DNA from: Eunapius fragilis
Taxonomy: Eukaryota > Porifera > Demospongiae > Spongillida > Spongillidae
Length of the DNA stretch: 64,000 bases
Direction: 5' to 3'
NCBI GenBank assembly: GCA_963681505.1
Contig: OY811972.1
Location: 11,021,820 to 11,085,819, forward strand
Below, piece by piece: positions 1 to 11,690 of this stretch. Under the pieces are notes generated by a model. The model saw nothing but the letters and a program-made list of their open reading frames with translations. It was not told the origin of the DNA and did not search any database. The position numbers were made by a program, and so were the translations under genes. Each line of letters starts with the position of its first letter. The stretch's first letter is position 1.

Positions 1-109
1 AACCTGTAAACAAAGGGCAATGTAGCATTATTGTAATCCGAGCATATGTGCATTCAGTGATTCATGATATACATGTACTCTCGTTTTTGGCTGGCAACTC
101 ATACATATT

Positions 110-332
110 GCATTATTAGAAGCAATTGACTCACCAGAGATAGCCACACCCTTCAGAGTCACGTGAATTTTAGAAGACCATTGGGGTGAGGCTTCAGACC
201 CATTTTAAGCACAATCCACAAACCCTGGGTCAATACACTATAATGTACAGATACACACATGCAAGTGTGTTTTGCATTATTATAAGCAAATGACTCATCG
301 AAGATAGCCACACACCCTTCAGAGTCACGTGA
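110..332. repeat. Imperfect direct duplication of about 58 bp
   Basis: Positions 110-166 and 274-332 are near-identical. Both run from a gcattatta start through gatagccacac and end in cttcagagtcacgtga, about 165 bp apart. Nothing coding is seen around it. The rest of 1-1600 shows no recognisable gene; its 3' part is probably the downstream flank of the minus-strand gene ending at 1604. Confidence 0.7.
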
Positions 333-1411
333 CCATTTCTGTCACAAAATTGGCAACAATCTGTACCAGAATATAAAGAGCAGATCACTTGTAAAATCAA
401 TTCTTGATCTCAGGTCCTTTTAGCTGTGGAGCACACCATATGGCAATGATTGCTGGTATATAAAAAGCACTTCTAATGGTAATAGTCAATGGGAAAAATA
501 GAGATGTACATCACTTTTGGTGGGTAGGCAGAGTAAAGAGTGAACTACCCAAGATATAGGTTTTAAAGTTCAAAAGGTATATAATCGGAGTTTCAACAAA
601 GGTACAATTTGGATACTTATGATCAAATAATCCTTCATTTGTAGACAAGTTTCTCAGCTTAATTTATTCCACTGGTGCTGATAGATTTTAATATGAATAT
701 GATCTGTACTGGAAATCAAAACTTGCCCAAAGAATAATGGTTACAACCTTCACAAGTTCATTTAAAGCTATTCGGAAACTACAAAAAAGGCTTGTTATAC
801 AATAAATAGTGACAAAAATAAGGTTACCATACACGAAAATAAAGGAATTAGTTCTGAGGATGAGTTGTATGTGAAGAAAATCTTTGCCAAAAATGAATTG
901 CATGACAGTGCATGGTAAATATCATGAACACTTTTCGTGACCTAGGACTTAAATTATATCGAAGGTCATATCATGTGTAGTGCTGAATAAACTATAAAAA
1001 TTTACATGTGTACATGTGCATTTAGGAGTAGTAATGGAAGCACACCCCTTATGGATGGTAGAGAGAGACACGCTTTCCTTGATCCATTTATAAATTAAGC
1101 TTCCTTATATCACAGCTGATACATGTTTGTATGTGTGAAATAAAGTTGTACAAATATTATTTGATTTTCCTTTAAATTCAAGGTGTTCCATTTTGTATTT
1201 TCCCACAAGTGCATGAACATTAATCTTGTTATACACAATGTACATATCAACTGACCAAGTTCTCTTTTATTGCCCCTTCAGGGAGAAATATTGATGACAG
1301 TAATTGTACTGTTGTATAATGGATTCACATGAAATATATATGTAGGTTGAATGATTTCCATAGCTCTTTGTACATTTACTTATGCTTTGTCTTGTTCATC
1401 AATCACAAGTT

Positions 1412-1417
1412 TTTATT
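1412..1417 (-). terminator. Candidate polyadenylation signal of the VioB-like gene
   Basis: The plus-strand tttatt reads AATAAA on the minus strand, about 190 nt after the stop codon at 1604. It is the closest canonical signal, but there is no direct evidence of use. Confidence 0.4.
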
Positions 1418-1603
1418 AATTGGAAATGTGTACACGTGTTCAAAAATTGGGAGGTGTATGCCATTAATGAGTACTTCACTGTGACAATGTACCATTAAAA
1501 AATTTACTGTTTAATGATTAATCAAGTTGTGGGATTTATACTCTCATGTTCCAACTGGTATACATAACAAAATATGGTTACACAGACAAATCCACAATCA
1601 CCA

Positions 1604-4600
1604 TCAGTCCCAGTTGTAGTCCCAAACTGGTCCGCATGTTGTCTCTTCATGTGGATGCAGCCTGGTCTGCATCACCTGATGTGCATGGATGCCCAATGAC
1701 TCCATTACAGCAATGGCGTCCTTTATCCTTTCACTGTGACCATCAAGTACCACCTGAAGTATCCTCAACAGCGCTCTGTAGATTCCATGGAATGCCTTTG
1801 CCTGTGTATAACAGTTTGTGTTGGGTCTTATCTTGTCTTTGCTGGGATTGGACTGCATAGGCCACACCCCTGATGAGTTGTATGGTATCAGTGAGCCACT
1901 GTAACAGTAGGAACCATGTTTCTTCACAAGGTGTCGCTCACATACGATTTCTTCAAATTTGTAGAAGTGGGCTATGTTGTCTTCAGAAATTGGTAAGTGA
2001 TTTACTGTTGGATCAAGTGGACTAGCACCTTCTCCCTGCTCAATTATCTCACTGATGGCCTTCTTTGCTGCAGTAGAATCCGTGATGATATGGATGCTGC
2101 CACCGATGAAGGAATCGACCCAAGGCCAAACAACTTGTTTTCGAGCCTCAGCGGAGATAAATATGTCATCACCAAGAAAGCCAATGCATTCACTAATTTC
2201 GTTGTAGAATTGTCCAATGGTGTTATTAAATACAATTGGATTATGTGTATCAACAGAGATGTCATGAGGGACTTCAATTCCCATTAAGACTTTGTACACA
2301 TGCTCCCTGGAAAGCCTCTCTAGGTTAATGACCAGATTGGGTAGCACCCCTCCAGGTAAACCTTTGGCTGGATATGAAGGAGCTACATCGCTTCTGTCTA
2401 TGACTGGATGACCTCCTATTGCGGTCAAGATATTGGCAGCATGTGTCATGTGTTGCATCTCCTGCTTAACCACATACTGAATGATTTTGCGTATTTCCTG
2501 GTTGCAACCATCAACTATTGAGTACAGAGATGTCAGGTATACTGGAATTGTGTAAAATTCAAGCTCAATTGCAGTCTGGAGTTGCTCTCTGAGTGTTTGT
2601 AATGTGCAGGAATCTAATTGAGCTGTGAGGCCAAACTTAATCAGTGGTCTGCGATGAGCATTAATAGTGTTTGGTAAGTAGTAGGCTTGTGTATATAAAT
2701 GCTGAAAACCACTTGGTTCTAGTTCACTTTGACAATATAAACATCTCTGTGGAAGAAAGATTGGTTTTGACATTTCATGATCTTTTTTTCCATGCGACAC
2801 ATTTAAAGGAATGCAGATGTCAGCATTCTTGCCCTCGATGGCACGATCAAGTTCATTTTGAATTGGTGAATAGCTTGGTACTGGTTTTTGCCTAAGCCAC
2901 TTTTGAATCATTGCCCTTTTTGATGGGGACAGGTCCCTGGTCACTGGCATGTAGTTGGGATGATTAACATCCAGTCCCATTGTATAATCAATTAGATGAA
3001 GGTTTCTAATACTTGTGACATCAATGTAGTTACCGAGGTTCACCACATGCTTCATGGCAGGAAAAAGTCGCTCATATAGCTGGAAGATGGGTTGAACATG
3101 TTCTACCCAGTTAGGGTGTTTTGGTTCCTTAAAATATGAAAATGCTAAAATGGCAATGAAGTTATTTTTTTGAATTATGTTTGCATACTTGAATGTACCA
3201 TTATCAGTAGGTGCTCTACTAAGGGAGTACTCAAAGCTATACAGCTGCCCTTCAATGGGTAACTCCATTCTGTTGCATGGTGTTTCTGGTGCTGAAAATT
3301 TCCTTAGCAGTGGTATTTTATTCATTGCATGGAATGTTATAGTGGCTATTCCTTGTTCATTGGTAGTACTGATCTGTGGTGTTACTATGATACCATTTAG
3401 TGGAGAGGCAGATGAGTGCTCATAAACATATACAGATTGATCCCTAAGAGGCCACCCATACTGAGTGACTTTTAAATCAATCTTCATTGCTTCTTTATAT
3501 TCCAGTTGGCCTAAGTAGTTGCCCATCGGCCGTATGAATTTTTCTATTTCTTGCAGCATCGGCCTAAGAAAAATAATTTCGTTTGAACATGAGTGATCAA
3601 AAGTAGGGGAAAGCTTTAAGGTGACACCTCTCCTTACTTCAAAAACATAGAGTTGTGAAGACAAAAGATGGTCATAATTGTTTTTAGAGAGAATGTGATC
3701 ATGTATGCAGCCTTTATGAACCCAACCTATGTCCAAATAAGAAATTGGTCCACTTATCAAATGAACACATTTCAGGGTTTGATCTCGCACACCAAGCCAT
3801 AGTTCACCTAGGTTCACAAAGTTACCATCAACATCAAGTGATATGGAATTGCTAAAATCCACAGTTAGTCTTAATGAATTGTGATCAATTTGAAATGGTG
3901 CATTGTACATCAAGGTATTCGGCCTGGACCCATTCTGAATGCTGTTGTCGTACAGATGTGGTTGAGGGACACCTTCATATGAGAGCATTCTCTCTCCTGC
4001 AATCAGTACTGGGTTGTTTAGGCTAGGAGGTCCAATCGTCCCAATAAGATGTGCTAACGTTTCATTATTCAACTCCTTGCGTGGATTTATTGAAATATAA
4101 GAATATATTGTCAGTGAAATAGAAAGCGTTCCACCTTGCTGATCAGATGCTTCTTTGAGTTCCTGCAGTGAGGGAGACCCAAAGATCTTGCCCCACTTAA
4201 GGTTGCTAATGACTGAGGCAGACTTAGCACTTAAGCAGTAGTCTGGAGGGTTGCAGCTCCTGACTGTATTACCATCCGTGATGTGGATATCTCTACGCCA
4301 CACATCCTGTCCCAGAACAAATGGGGTGACCTTGCCTTGAATCAGAACTTCTCCATCAACTCCTACCACAGCTAGGGTTAATCCATACACAGTTGTTAAC
4401 ATCAGCTGTACATCAAAATCAACTGCCTTTGCATATGGTTCATCTAAATTGTTCACCACTGCACTATTAATGACAGCGTCATCAACAGGCTGCTCTCCAT
4501 CCAATCCTATGGCTGACATTACTCTGCAGTTAAATAATGAGAACTCTCCTGTACCTTGGAAGTTCCAACCTTTATCAATGGGCTCATCAGGATGAAAGTT

Positions 4601-4729
4601 GCATGGCATGTTGTTCCCCGTGGCTGCATCAACACGCACTTGACCATTGAAGCTTAGTCTGGGAAGATCCAGATGTGAGCCACTGGCAATGTGAGGTCTG
4701 TAAAGATCGATGATTAAAAATATAATCAT
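1604..4729 (-). CDS. VioB/RebD-like iminophenyl-pyruvate dimer synthase family protein (ferritin-like)
   Basis: A single open frame of about 1,041 codons from the first ATG (4729). The N-terminal signature LDLPRLSFNGQVRVDA matches the start of VioB-type proteins, which dimerise the imine of indolepyruvate in violacein and rebeccamycin synthesis. A YMPVTRDLS-type motif near residue 610 precedes a C-terminal ferritin-like domain (about residues 700-930). This has helix LQTAIELEFYTIPVYL and then KQEMQHMTH, which supply Glu/His metal ligands; a GGSIH...IIEQGEG stretch follows. Length is close to bacterial VioB (about 1,000 residues). On the minus strand a good 3' splice site (tcgatctttacag) ends at 4698, so the real coding exon may begin at 4697 and be joined to an upstream exon I cannot locate; otherwise translation starts at 4729. 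There is no in-frame stop or frameshift. Family membership is firm; the substrate is unknown, and no tryptophan-oxidase partner is visible nearby. Confidence 0.85.
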   Translation of the reverse strand: MIIFLIIDLYRPHIASGSHLDLPRLSFNGQVRVDAATGNNMPCNFHPDEPIDKGWNFQGTGEFSLFNCRVMSAIGLDGEQPVDDAVINSAVVNNLDEPYAKAVDFDVQLMLTTVYGLTLAVVGVDGEVLIQGKVTPFVLGQDVWRRDIHITDGNTVRSCNPPDYCLSAKSASVISNLKWGKIFGSPSLQELKEASDQQGGTLSISLTIYSYISINPRKELNNETLAHLIGTIGPPSLNNPVLIAGERMLSYEGVPQPHLYDNSIQNGSRPNTLMYNAPFQIDHNSLRLTVDFSNSISLDVDGNFVNLGELWLGVRDQTLKCVHLISGPISYLDIGWVHKGCIHDHILSKNNYDHLLSSQLYVFEVRRGVTLKLSPTFDHSCSNEIIFLRPMLQEIEKFIRPMGNYLGQLEYKEAMKIDLKVTQYGWPLRDQSVYVYEHSSASPLNGIIVTPQISTTNEQGIATITFHAMNKIPLLRKFSAPETPCNRMELPIEGQLYSFEYSLSRAPTDNGTFKYANIIQKNNFIAILAFSYFKEPKHPNWVEHVQPIFQLYERLFPAMKHVVNLGNYIDVTSIRNLHLIDYTMGLDVNHPNYMPVTRDLSPSKRAMIQKWLRQKPVPSYSPIQNELDRAIEGKNADICIPLNVSHGKKDHEMSKPIFLPQRCLYCQSELEPSGFQHLYTQAYYLPNTINAHRRPLIKFGLTAQLDSCTLQTLREQLQTAIELEFYTIPVYLTSLYSIVDGCNQEIRKIIQYVVKQEMQHMTHAANILTAIGGHPVIDRSDVAPSYPAKGLPGGVLPNLVINLERLSREHVYKVLMGIEVPHDISVDTHNPIVFNNTIGQFYNEISECIGFLGDDIFISAEARKQVVWPWVDSFIGGSIHIITDSTAAKKAISEIIEQGEGASPLDPTVNHLPISEDNIAHFYKFEEIVCERHLVKKHGSYCYSGSLIPYNSSGVWPMQSNPSKDKIRPNTNCYTQAKAFHGIYRALLRILQVVLDGHSERIKDAIAVMESLGIHAHQVMQTRLHPHEETTCGPVWDYNWD

Positions 4730-4802
4730 TGATTGTGGCACACGGTATCAATGCATAGCAGAGTGTCTAAACTTATGATTATGCAATTAATTGTGTTAAG
4801 AA

Positions 4803-5039
4803 TACCGTAGAGTACCACGATATATCCCCCCCCCCCCCCCCCCCTCCTCCTCCCCGACCGGAAAAAAAATGGCCCGTATTTAGACAAGCGTATCTTCGTA
4901 CTCATTAACACTTCCATGACTCATGGAAGTGTTAATGAGTACGAAGATACGCTTGTCTAAATACGGGCCATTTTTTTTTCGATCGGGGAGGAGGAGGAGG
5001 GGGGGGGGGGGGGGGGATATATCGTGGTACTCTGCGGTA
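4803..5039. mobile_element. Foldback MITE, almost perfect 118-bp arms
   Basis: The two halves are reverse complements over nearly their whole length, with the centre near 4921. The ends read taccgtagagtaccacga and, inverted, tcgtggtactctgcggta, with one mismatch. Each arm contains a homopolymer (C on the left, G on the right). The outermost dinucleotides are TA on both sides, compatible with a TA target site as in Tc1/mariner or related elements. There is no coding capacity. It lies just upstream of the large exon of the VioB-like gene. Confidence 0.85.
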
Positions 5040-5679
5040 AGTCTAACTTGAAAAAAATGTAATTAAACTTGAAAAAACCACTCACAAATGACAGAATGTC
5101 ATACCCTTTCTCTCCCTGTCCTGTTTTTACTCTTGTCCCCCCCCCCCCCCCCCCCCCCTTACATAAAAAAGACTTAAGTAACAGGATTATTATAGTTTAC
5201 CATTAATATTGTTAAGATCACCAAACTGCCTACTTCGAGTATTTAATATGATGCTCAATACTATTGTCTGTTTGCATTCAAAAAGGTAAACAGATGCTCA
5301 CAGTTTGCACCATTACTTCCTCATCATGGTAACTCGCAAGGAAAACAGATCAGATCATGGTTCATACATAAAATACAAAAAGGTAGTCCTGATTTATGAC
5401 CTTAAACTACTTGAAACTGCTATGTAAGTCCTAAAACAACATTTGATACCATCACTACACAACATGGTGTGCATGCAGTTTTAATTAATATGTTATTTGT
5501 GACTAAATTAATGAGGCTTAATAAAAATGTGAACATGTGTTTACTGAGGTAACTTTAAAAATGTTTTCCCATGAGATGATATGATGAATCATGATGGGTT
5601 AGTGGTTTTCATGGCCTACACCTCATCTCGGTTCATCCTAATTTGCTTGTATAATGAATACAGGCATTTTTATTTGCAT
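5040..5679. other. No gene seen; poly-C run
   Basis: A run of about 21 C lies at 5138-5158. Otherwise this is AT-rich sequence without a recognisable coding segment. It could contain the upstream exon of the VioB-like gene, but I cannot pick one. Confidence 0.5.
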
Positions 5680-5878
5680 CCAGCAAAATCACCCTTGTGA
5701 TACTATTTCAAAATTTCCAGGACAAGTAAAGAAAAGTAACACTCTCATTCAAATGTATGGCTAATTACAAATTCAGTGCCTAATAACTTTGTGATGGATA
5801 GTCCAATTGAGGATGCATAAGCAACATTTGATAGAAGCTCTTTGGAGTTCATGGAAAATCAAAAACTTTGAAAACTAG
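5680..5878. repeat. Dispersed repeat family D, copy 1
   Basis: It shares long stretches with 24611-24808 and 34423-34612, all in the same orientation. Shared blocks include ccaggacaag...aaaagtaacactc, atgtatggctaatta.aaattc.gtgcc and tttggagttca.ggaaaat. The family is noncoding as far as can be seen. Confidence 0.75.
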
Positions 5879-7856
5879 CGTATAAGGATCTGGATCATAT
5901 GTATATGTACATGTGCACGCGCAAAGTCATTTGTGCCCATACCATCTATAAGGCTGCAGAGATAGCATGCATGCAAGGGAAATTCAGTGCCATCAGCTGC
6001 ATAAATTAAAAAGGTAAATATTTAATATTTGGGAGTTGCCATAGGCAAATGAAAGACAACCATTGTGTCATGTAATATCATTTACATTATGAGCACACAC
6101 ATACTCTGTGTGCATCCTCCATGTGTGTCTAGTGAGCCTCTTCAAATTCATCTTCCTCATCTGAGTCTAGGTGACAATTATAAGACCTGGCTTCCATAAA
6201 CAATGTGCTAACTTCGTTAAGCTGTCATAAGAACCTATCCATAAGGTTGAACCTAGATCATTTATTTCTAGCTCTACAGTGGGAGTTATGGAACCAATAG
6301 TAACCACAGTTTGCATCATTAATTGCTGACTAATGCCAAGAATCATATTCTACTACACTTGTTTTGTTGTGATGCAAATTTACTTTAATTAGCTATCATG
6401 CAAGTACCATTGTGGAACCAGGTTTTTTCATCTATATCCTCAAGACCAATCTATACCAACCAATGGCTTGTGCAAAAGACAATGATCATTATTTTATTTT
6501 GGGCAACATGTAGCTCATCTCATTTATTCACTGAATAATTGTGTTCATATCCAGTGTATACCCCTGCGGCCTTTAAAACAAAAAAAGTAATACCTCACAA
6601 TGTGACTTACAAAATAAGAAGTAATAGGTACACTTGTGACAGCAGCTGAAATAGAGGTAAGCAAAGGTGGTAGAACCACTCCAGCATTTTCAATCAGTTC
6701 TAGGCAGAGATTAAACAAAGCTAAGTATTAAGAATATGTACTGCATACCATGTACTATTCATTTCAAACACATACATACCATCATAACCATATCACACAT
6801 TGAATGAACATTTAAAAGCTACTGGAAGCAATGAATCATTATGCATGTTTGGATGTGTTTTGCCTGTGTTATTTGTGTATGTGTGTGTGACTTATGATTT
6901 GGTACAAAAGACAACTTCAAATTACATCCTACACATTAATACAGAAACATGTGTTTTTAGTCATCATTTGACCTGTGCCCCTCCCTAACACCCCATACAT
7001 TTATATAAGGTAGCAGAAAGTGTGACACCTATTCACAATGGGTCTATTCAAAACACTTCATGGGATATTGTCTCACAGTCTACACTTGCCATGGCTATAT
7101 GAGAGTGTGATTATATGACTATTATGTCGTTCTTGACTCACACATGCATGTTCAAGTCTTTATAAGAACTGGTACCATATCATTATGAAATCCTAAATGA
7201 TAAAGTTTTACCAAGAGTTGGTTCAGGCATTATTGCTTAGCATGCATGTATGCAACATAAAAACCGTTATGATACCATTACATGTTTATGGTATACAATT
7301 ACCATACAACAATGCAAAGGATCTTGCCGAATACATAGATACTTTGAGTTGTCCGTTCAATTTCTAATAGGCCACACCACTTACAATGCCTAGGAGGTAA
7401 ATATCTAGAAATCTTATTGCTCAACTTATACGCATGCTTCAAGGCCATAATCTCTGTCAGCTCCTTTTACGAGTGCCTGAAGAACACCACATGCTGAAAT
7501 GGCTCTATACACTCGCTTCATCAAGCCTATCGCGGTGAACACAAAATGGCGCCTTTTTGCAGTCTGTAGGCAATATCGAAGTTTTAAATCAAAGTCGCGG
7601 GGTTATAAACGACACAAAACGCAAGATCAAGCCAATTGCTTTGATTTATATCTATTCTGGTCATTTTGATTTTACATATGAATGTAATATCAATTCGTAG
7701 AAAACTTTATTCACATTCCAATTTGAAAAGCCACGTCTGCATTCTTCATAGAAGTATGACTCGATGGATCGCTCAGTTCTTTCGACTCCCGAAATGACGA
7801 ACTCACGTGCACCCATCATATTATACTGTATGAGCTTATTCACAAACGACACTCAT
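5879..7856. other. No gene recognised
   Basis: AT-rich sequence with short chance frames only. A slightly GC-richer patch at 7440-7620 could be a promoter region, but nothing specific supports it. Confidence 0.4.
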
Positions 7857-7975
7857 TGAGAAATTTACGGTCATCTTGCGTTTTATTTCGAATGGAATTC
7901 AAAATGACCTTAAGACAAAAATTTCGTCACTATCGTAGGCAATTACTGCCAATAATAACTGCAATTAGTCGTTAA
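7857..7975. repeat. Diverged fragment of the 45.5/61.8-kb repeat block
   Basis: The order ggtcatcttgc.ttttatttc, agacaaaaattt, tcactatcg.aggcaatta is shared with 47375-47510 and 63635-63780, in the same orientation. It is an older, diverged copy of part of that block. Confidence 0.55.
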
Positions 7976-9037
7976 TTTTTGAGCTCATTTTTTGTCCGAT
8001 AAAGGTGTAATTTGATCAATGCTAAATGTACAAGAATAATGGCGTTGTAACAGTAACTCATTATCTTAGGTGCCTGTTTAGAAAGACTGCTTGTCAACTA
8101 GATAAAGCGCAGCTACATGAACGGTCTAGCCATACAAGTCCATCAGTGTTACCGCGGCCCAGCAGTTTTAGGTGAACCATTGACCGTGGTCTCTTCGCGA
8201 ATTCAGACAGTTAACCGTGATCAATATGAAACCATTAAAAAATTTATGTCTGCGACTGACGAATGGTCGGATCGTTTACACGTGACATGTATAAAATTAT
8301 CCTTGCATCCGCCTCCCAATATACCCTTCTTCGGTTACCCACGCCCACTTCTCATTTAACGATAACTTTTAATAATTGCTGCCCCGCTACAAATCATATT
8401 GCGCCTAGTGCCCACCGAAGAACCGATTGGTGAAATTCACGGCACAGAAGTTGTATTTTTTGATTAGCTTATGCATGTACCGCATGGCTACAATTGTGAA
8501 TATATACGTGTCTGGGTACAAGGTGGATTGCGGTTTAATCGCGGTCTATTGACTGTATTAGACCTCAAGTCAACGCAGTCTTCGTAGTAGACTGAAGTGA
8601 AGTAACGTTGTCGAAGCTCGTGATCCAGCAGTAAGTAATTAAGACAGCGGTCTGGACTGCGGCAACACTGAGATTCATACCTAATTCAGACGCAGACAGT
8701 GTTCTTTTTTTTTTTTACGCTGCGAAGGGGTTTCTATTGTACTCGTGTGCATTTGGTGCGCGAGAATTCTATTAGTCCGATTCAAAGTGCTCGCTTCGTG
8801 CTGACGTGTTGACATTGAGGTGTATACAGAGGTAGATTTCAAAGTGGCTCTGTTATAATCTTTTGGAACACAAATATTCGATATAAGGTAGTCTGTGTAA
8901 TACGACACAACGCTGTCTTGAGGAATGCTTTCCTTAGTGTCATTGCTTGTGGGGCAGCTACGCCTGGTTTGGCACGGGGCTAGAGCTAGTTGGTTATGGA
9001 ACCAAAGCTGGTTGGGCCGTTGTGGGGTTGGGTATGT
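7976..9037. other. No gene recognised
   Basis: Several short open frames on both strands lack recognisable motifs, plausible splice sites or codon bias. I see no support for a gene. Confidence 0.4.
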
Positions 9038-9270
9038 GTTGCGCGCGGTCGATCGATTTGCGCTATCCATCGACTCCTCTGCGCGAACAATAAATCGATC
9101 GTTTGCGCACGCAGAAATCTGTCGATCGCGAAACCATCGATGGATCGCGCAACAATCGACCGATTGTGCAGCAAGCCGCTTGCGAAATCAAACAAATACG
9201 AATGAAAAGCAATGCGCTTGCCCAGTGGATTGATAGCACAAGTGTGCGAATAGGTGCAAAAGCATGGTCA
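9038..9270. repeat. Dispersed repeat F (TTGCGC/ATCGAT-rich), copy 1
   Basis: It starts gttgcgcgcggtcgat and ends gtgtgcgaataggtgcaaaagc. The same sequence lies at 45186-45413 in the same orientation. It is packed with TTGCGC/GCGCAA and (G)ATCGAT half-sites in both orientations, so it can fold into several alternative hairpins. Confidence 0.8.
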
Positions 9271-9284
9271 GAGGCGTAGGAAGG

Positions 9285-9375
9285 TGGGGGGGGGGGTGTG
9301 TGTCCTTGGCCCCCTCAATCTTATAGGTCGGGGGGGGGGGGGGGGGGGGGGGGACGTCGGCCCCCCCCCCCCCCA
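9285..9375. repeat. Poly-G / poly-C foldback tract
   Basis: Runs of G at about 9287-9296 and 9331-9353 are followed by a C run at 9360-9374, with gacgtc between them. It can form a long G:C hairpin. Similar low-complexity tracts recur in this window. Confidence 0.7.
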
Positions 9376-10779
9376 ATGTTGTCCCTTTTTAGGTACTTTC
9401 AAATCATTTCACGTAACGTACTTCCGCATATCCAAATATCTGCAGTAAAAATTGTGACTGGTTTTTACGAAGGTTAAGAGAGGTAGATATTTTTGAAAAT
9501 CTAGTTCTCAATAGTTTTTAAAGACGATAAATTTTCAAATTTGCCTGAATCATGAAGCTTTGAGCGCTATTTCACGCAGTATGTATGTAACATCGTACGC
9601 AATATCTAAATTAAGGATGTACTGCTTTCTAATTAGAGTAAAAAGTCAACGTTGTTTATTGTACTCTTCCAATGACGGGTCCTCCTCAAAAACGTCAAAA
9701 AACGTTGCAGGCAAGCAATTTCTATCTACCATGAAACTTTTAGGACGATCTGGCTATGCGCAATTGCTCATTTTCAGCTCGCCGTTGAATGTGTCACAGC
9801 TAAGTCATTGCTTATCGTATTAAAACATAATTTGGTTTTCATAGAAAGGAATCAATACTCTGTTAGGAGATATAGTAATTGGATTTATAATGCACTTCTT
9901 TGTAGAACTGTGTAATCCAATCAACCTTCGAGCCACATAAGTACGCCTTTTTTTGAGGGTATATACTCGGGTCCTATGTATAAACACATTGCATCGTTGT
10001 ATTGATCTATGAGCGCTATTATATGCAACTTTCAGAAATTTTGGACTGTGTGCAATAATTTATTTTCGCCACAGACCAAGTTATAGGATTGCGGGAGATG
10101 CGTTAACCATCATGCAAAGACCGTTTTATCAGCCTGAAGTGTGAATGCTTAATATGATTCAATCGCATGCCATATCAAATGTACTATGAGTGATAGGGTT
10201 AGTGTCAATCACTGTGTATGTTTAAACTCGAAGAACTGTTTCAACACTCACTTTTAGAGTTAAGGGTAATGTGCATACACTGGATGATATATCAAATGTG
10301 CATTTATTGTATATGACAACGACAATGGGATACAAAGTTGCACATTTGGCAGTGATTGTGCAGTGGCAAATGTAATGTATGGGCTAACCAAGATGCGATT
10401 TAAACAGGGCACAGGAGACATAAGGGGCTTTAAGCACTTTTTGCGTTGTGAAAATATTAAACCAGGACTGTTATTTGATATGTAGGAAATGGATTCAATG
10501 TTTTATTATATTTGGCAGGAAGTTTTTTCTAAGATCAAAGGGAGATTATTGTATTATCTGCTAAATATGTGTTAATGCAAAAACAGTTAGAAGTCTAGCT
10601 TAATCAGAGATCATATCTTAATTAATGATGACAGAATAAATCGATAATATACTTCAGCTAAGAAAACTAGGATTGATTTGAAAATTCATCACAGGGCCTT
10701 GGATGAAGATCTTTTACATTAATAGTGAATGTAAGGGTAACCTTGAAATGGTTCCCATGATTTTAAGATGTGAACAATA
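9376..10779. other. No gene recognised
   Basis: AT-rich sequence. A frame at 9560-9823 has no identifiable motif. Some of it may be decayed 5' sequence of the coding relic that begins near 10780. Confidence 0.35.
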
Positions 10780-11690
10780 ATATTGCTGGACCTGATACAG
10801 AAACCAACTTTCTTTCTAACTGCAACATCAAATGTCTCTGGAGAGAAGCTAAGTGAAGGGGATGAGACTCTACTGTGTTTGCAAGCACAATTATCAAGTG
10901 ATGAGGAATCCCAATTTCATGAATTTGAAGTTATGAGCTTGGCTGCAAGAAGCACTCAGGAAGTTCTTGAGCATCAGCTGGAGCCATACTTGCATGGTTC
11001 TCTCAATAACACATCAAAAGATAATCTAGTAAGAAGTCAAGTCTCTCCATTGCATAATATACTATCTGAACAGACCTTGGTCTTGTCGATTACCATGTTC
11101 GGCATGCACCTAATGCAAATATAGGCTTCATTGATGGGAATTAAGACGAATGTACAAAAAATCAAACTATCCTGGCTTCAGGACTACGATGATAAAAACT
11201 TATATTGTTTGCTATAAAGAGAGCAAGATTAACATGGCAGCAAAGAAAAGCCAATGATGAACTGAGAAAACAAATTCAACATTATAGACTTCAAGAAGAA
11301 CAAAGCAAGCAAGATAAAGTTTCAAGAGGCAAAACTGAAAAAAAGTAAAGTCTATACTTGCTAATGAATGCAAAAGAGAAAAAACATTTCCTCAAATCTC
11401 AACAGATACATTGGAATTTTTGTTATAAACCCTTCATAGTTGTTAGGTAAATTCATAGCGCAGGAGTGGAACACGTCACCTGGAATGAACAAAAAACTTA
11501 ATGGAAAAGTGCTGTCTGTAAAGAACAGTAAACGAGGTACTAAATTAATTATTTCATATTGGACATTGGAAGAAACTGAAGATGATAGAGAAGATCAATC
11601 TATAACTTTGGGGCAGTTTGTTACTGATGTTATTCACAAAGATTTAGTTGCACTTGTGTCAGTGTGTACTATTCATGTGATTTTATTTTT
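10780..11690 (+). pseudogene. Decayed transposon-associated coding relic, copy 1
   Basis: Three discontinuous coding-like pieces lie in order: 10783-11124; a Lys/Gln-rich coiled-coil-like stretch at about 11220-11350; and 11440-11690. The last piece contains LNGKVLSVKNSKRG, then ISYWTLEETEDD and a LGQFVTDVI-type helix. It aligns by eye with 20440-20612, which has the same G-x-V-x-V-x-SK, Y-W-x-x-(E/D)ET-(D/E)DxxED and FVxDxI pattern. The small beta-rich pattern resembles Tudor-like modules of some transposon proteins, but I do not recognise the family. Stops and frame changes mark it as dead. Confidence 0.5.

Noticed and set aside
4726..4917. 63-residue minus-strand frame upstream of the VioB-like exon
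   Set aside because: It is read through the arm of the foldback element, including its C/G run, and has no motif.
8117..8359. 80-residue plus-strand frame
   Set aside because: No motif, no splice context, and low-complexity composition; expected by chance in 64 kb.
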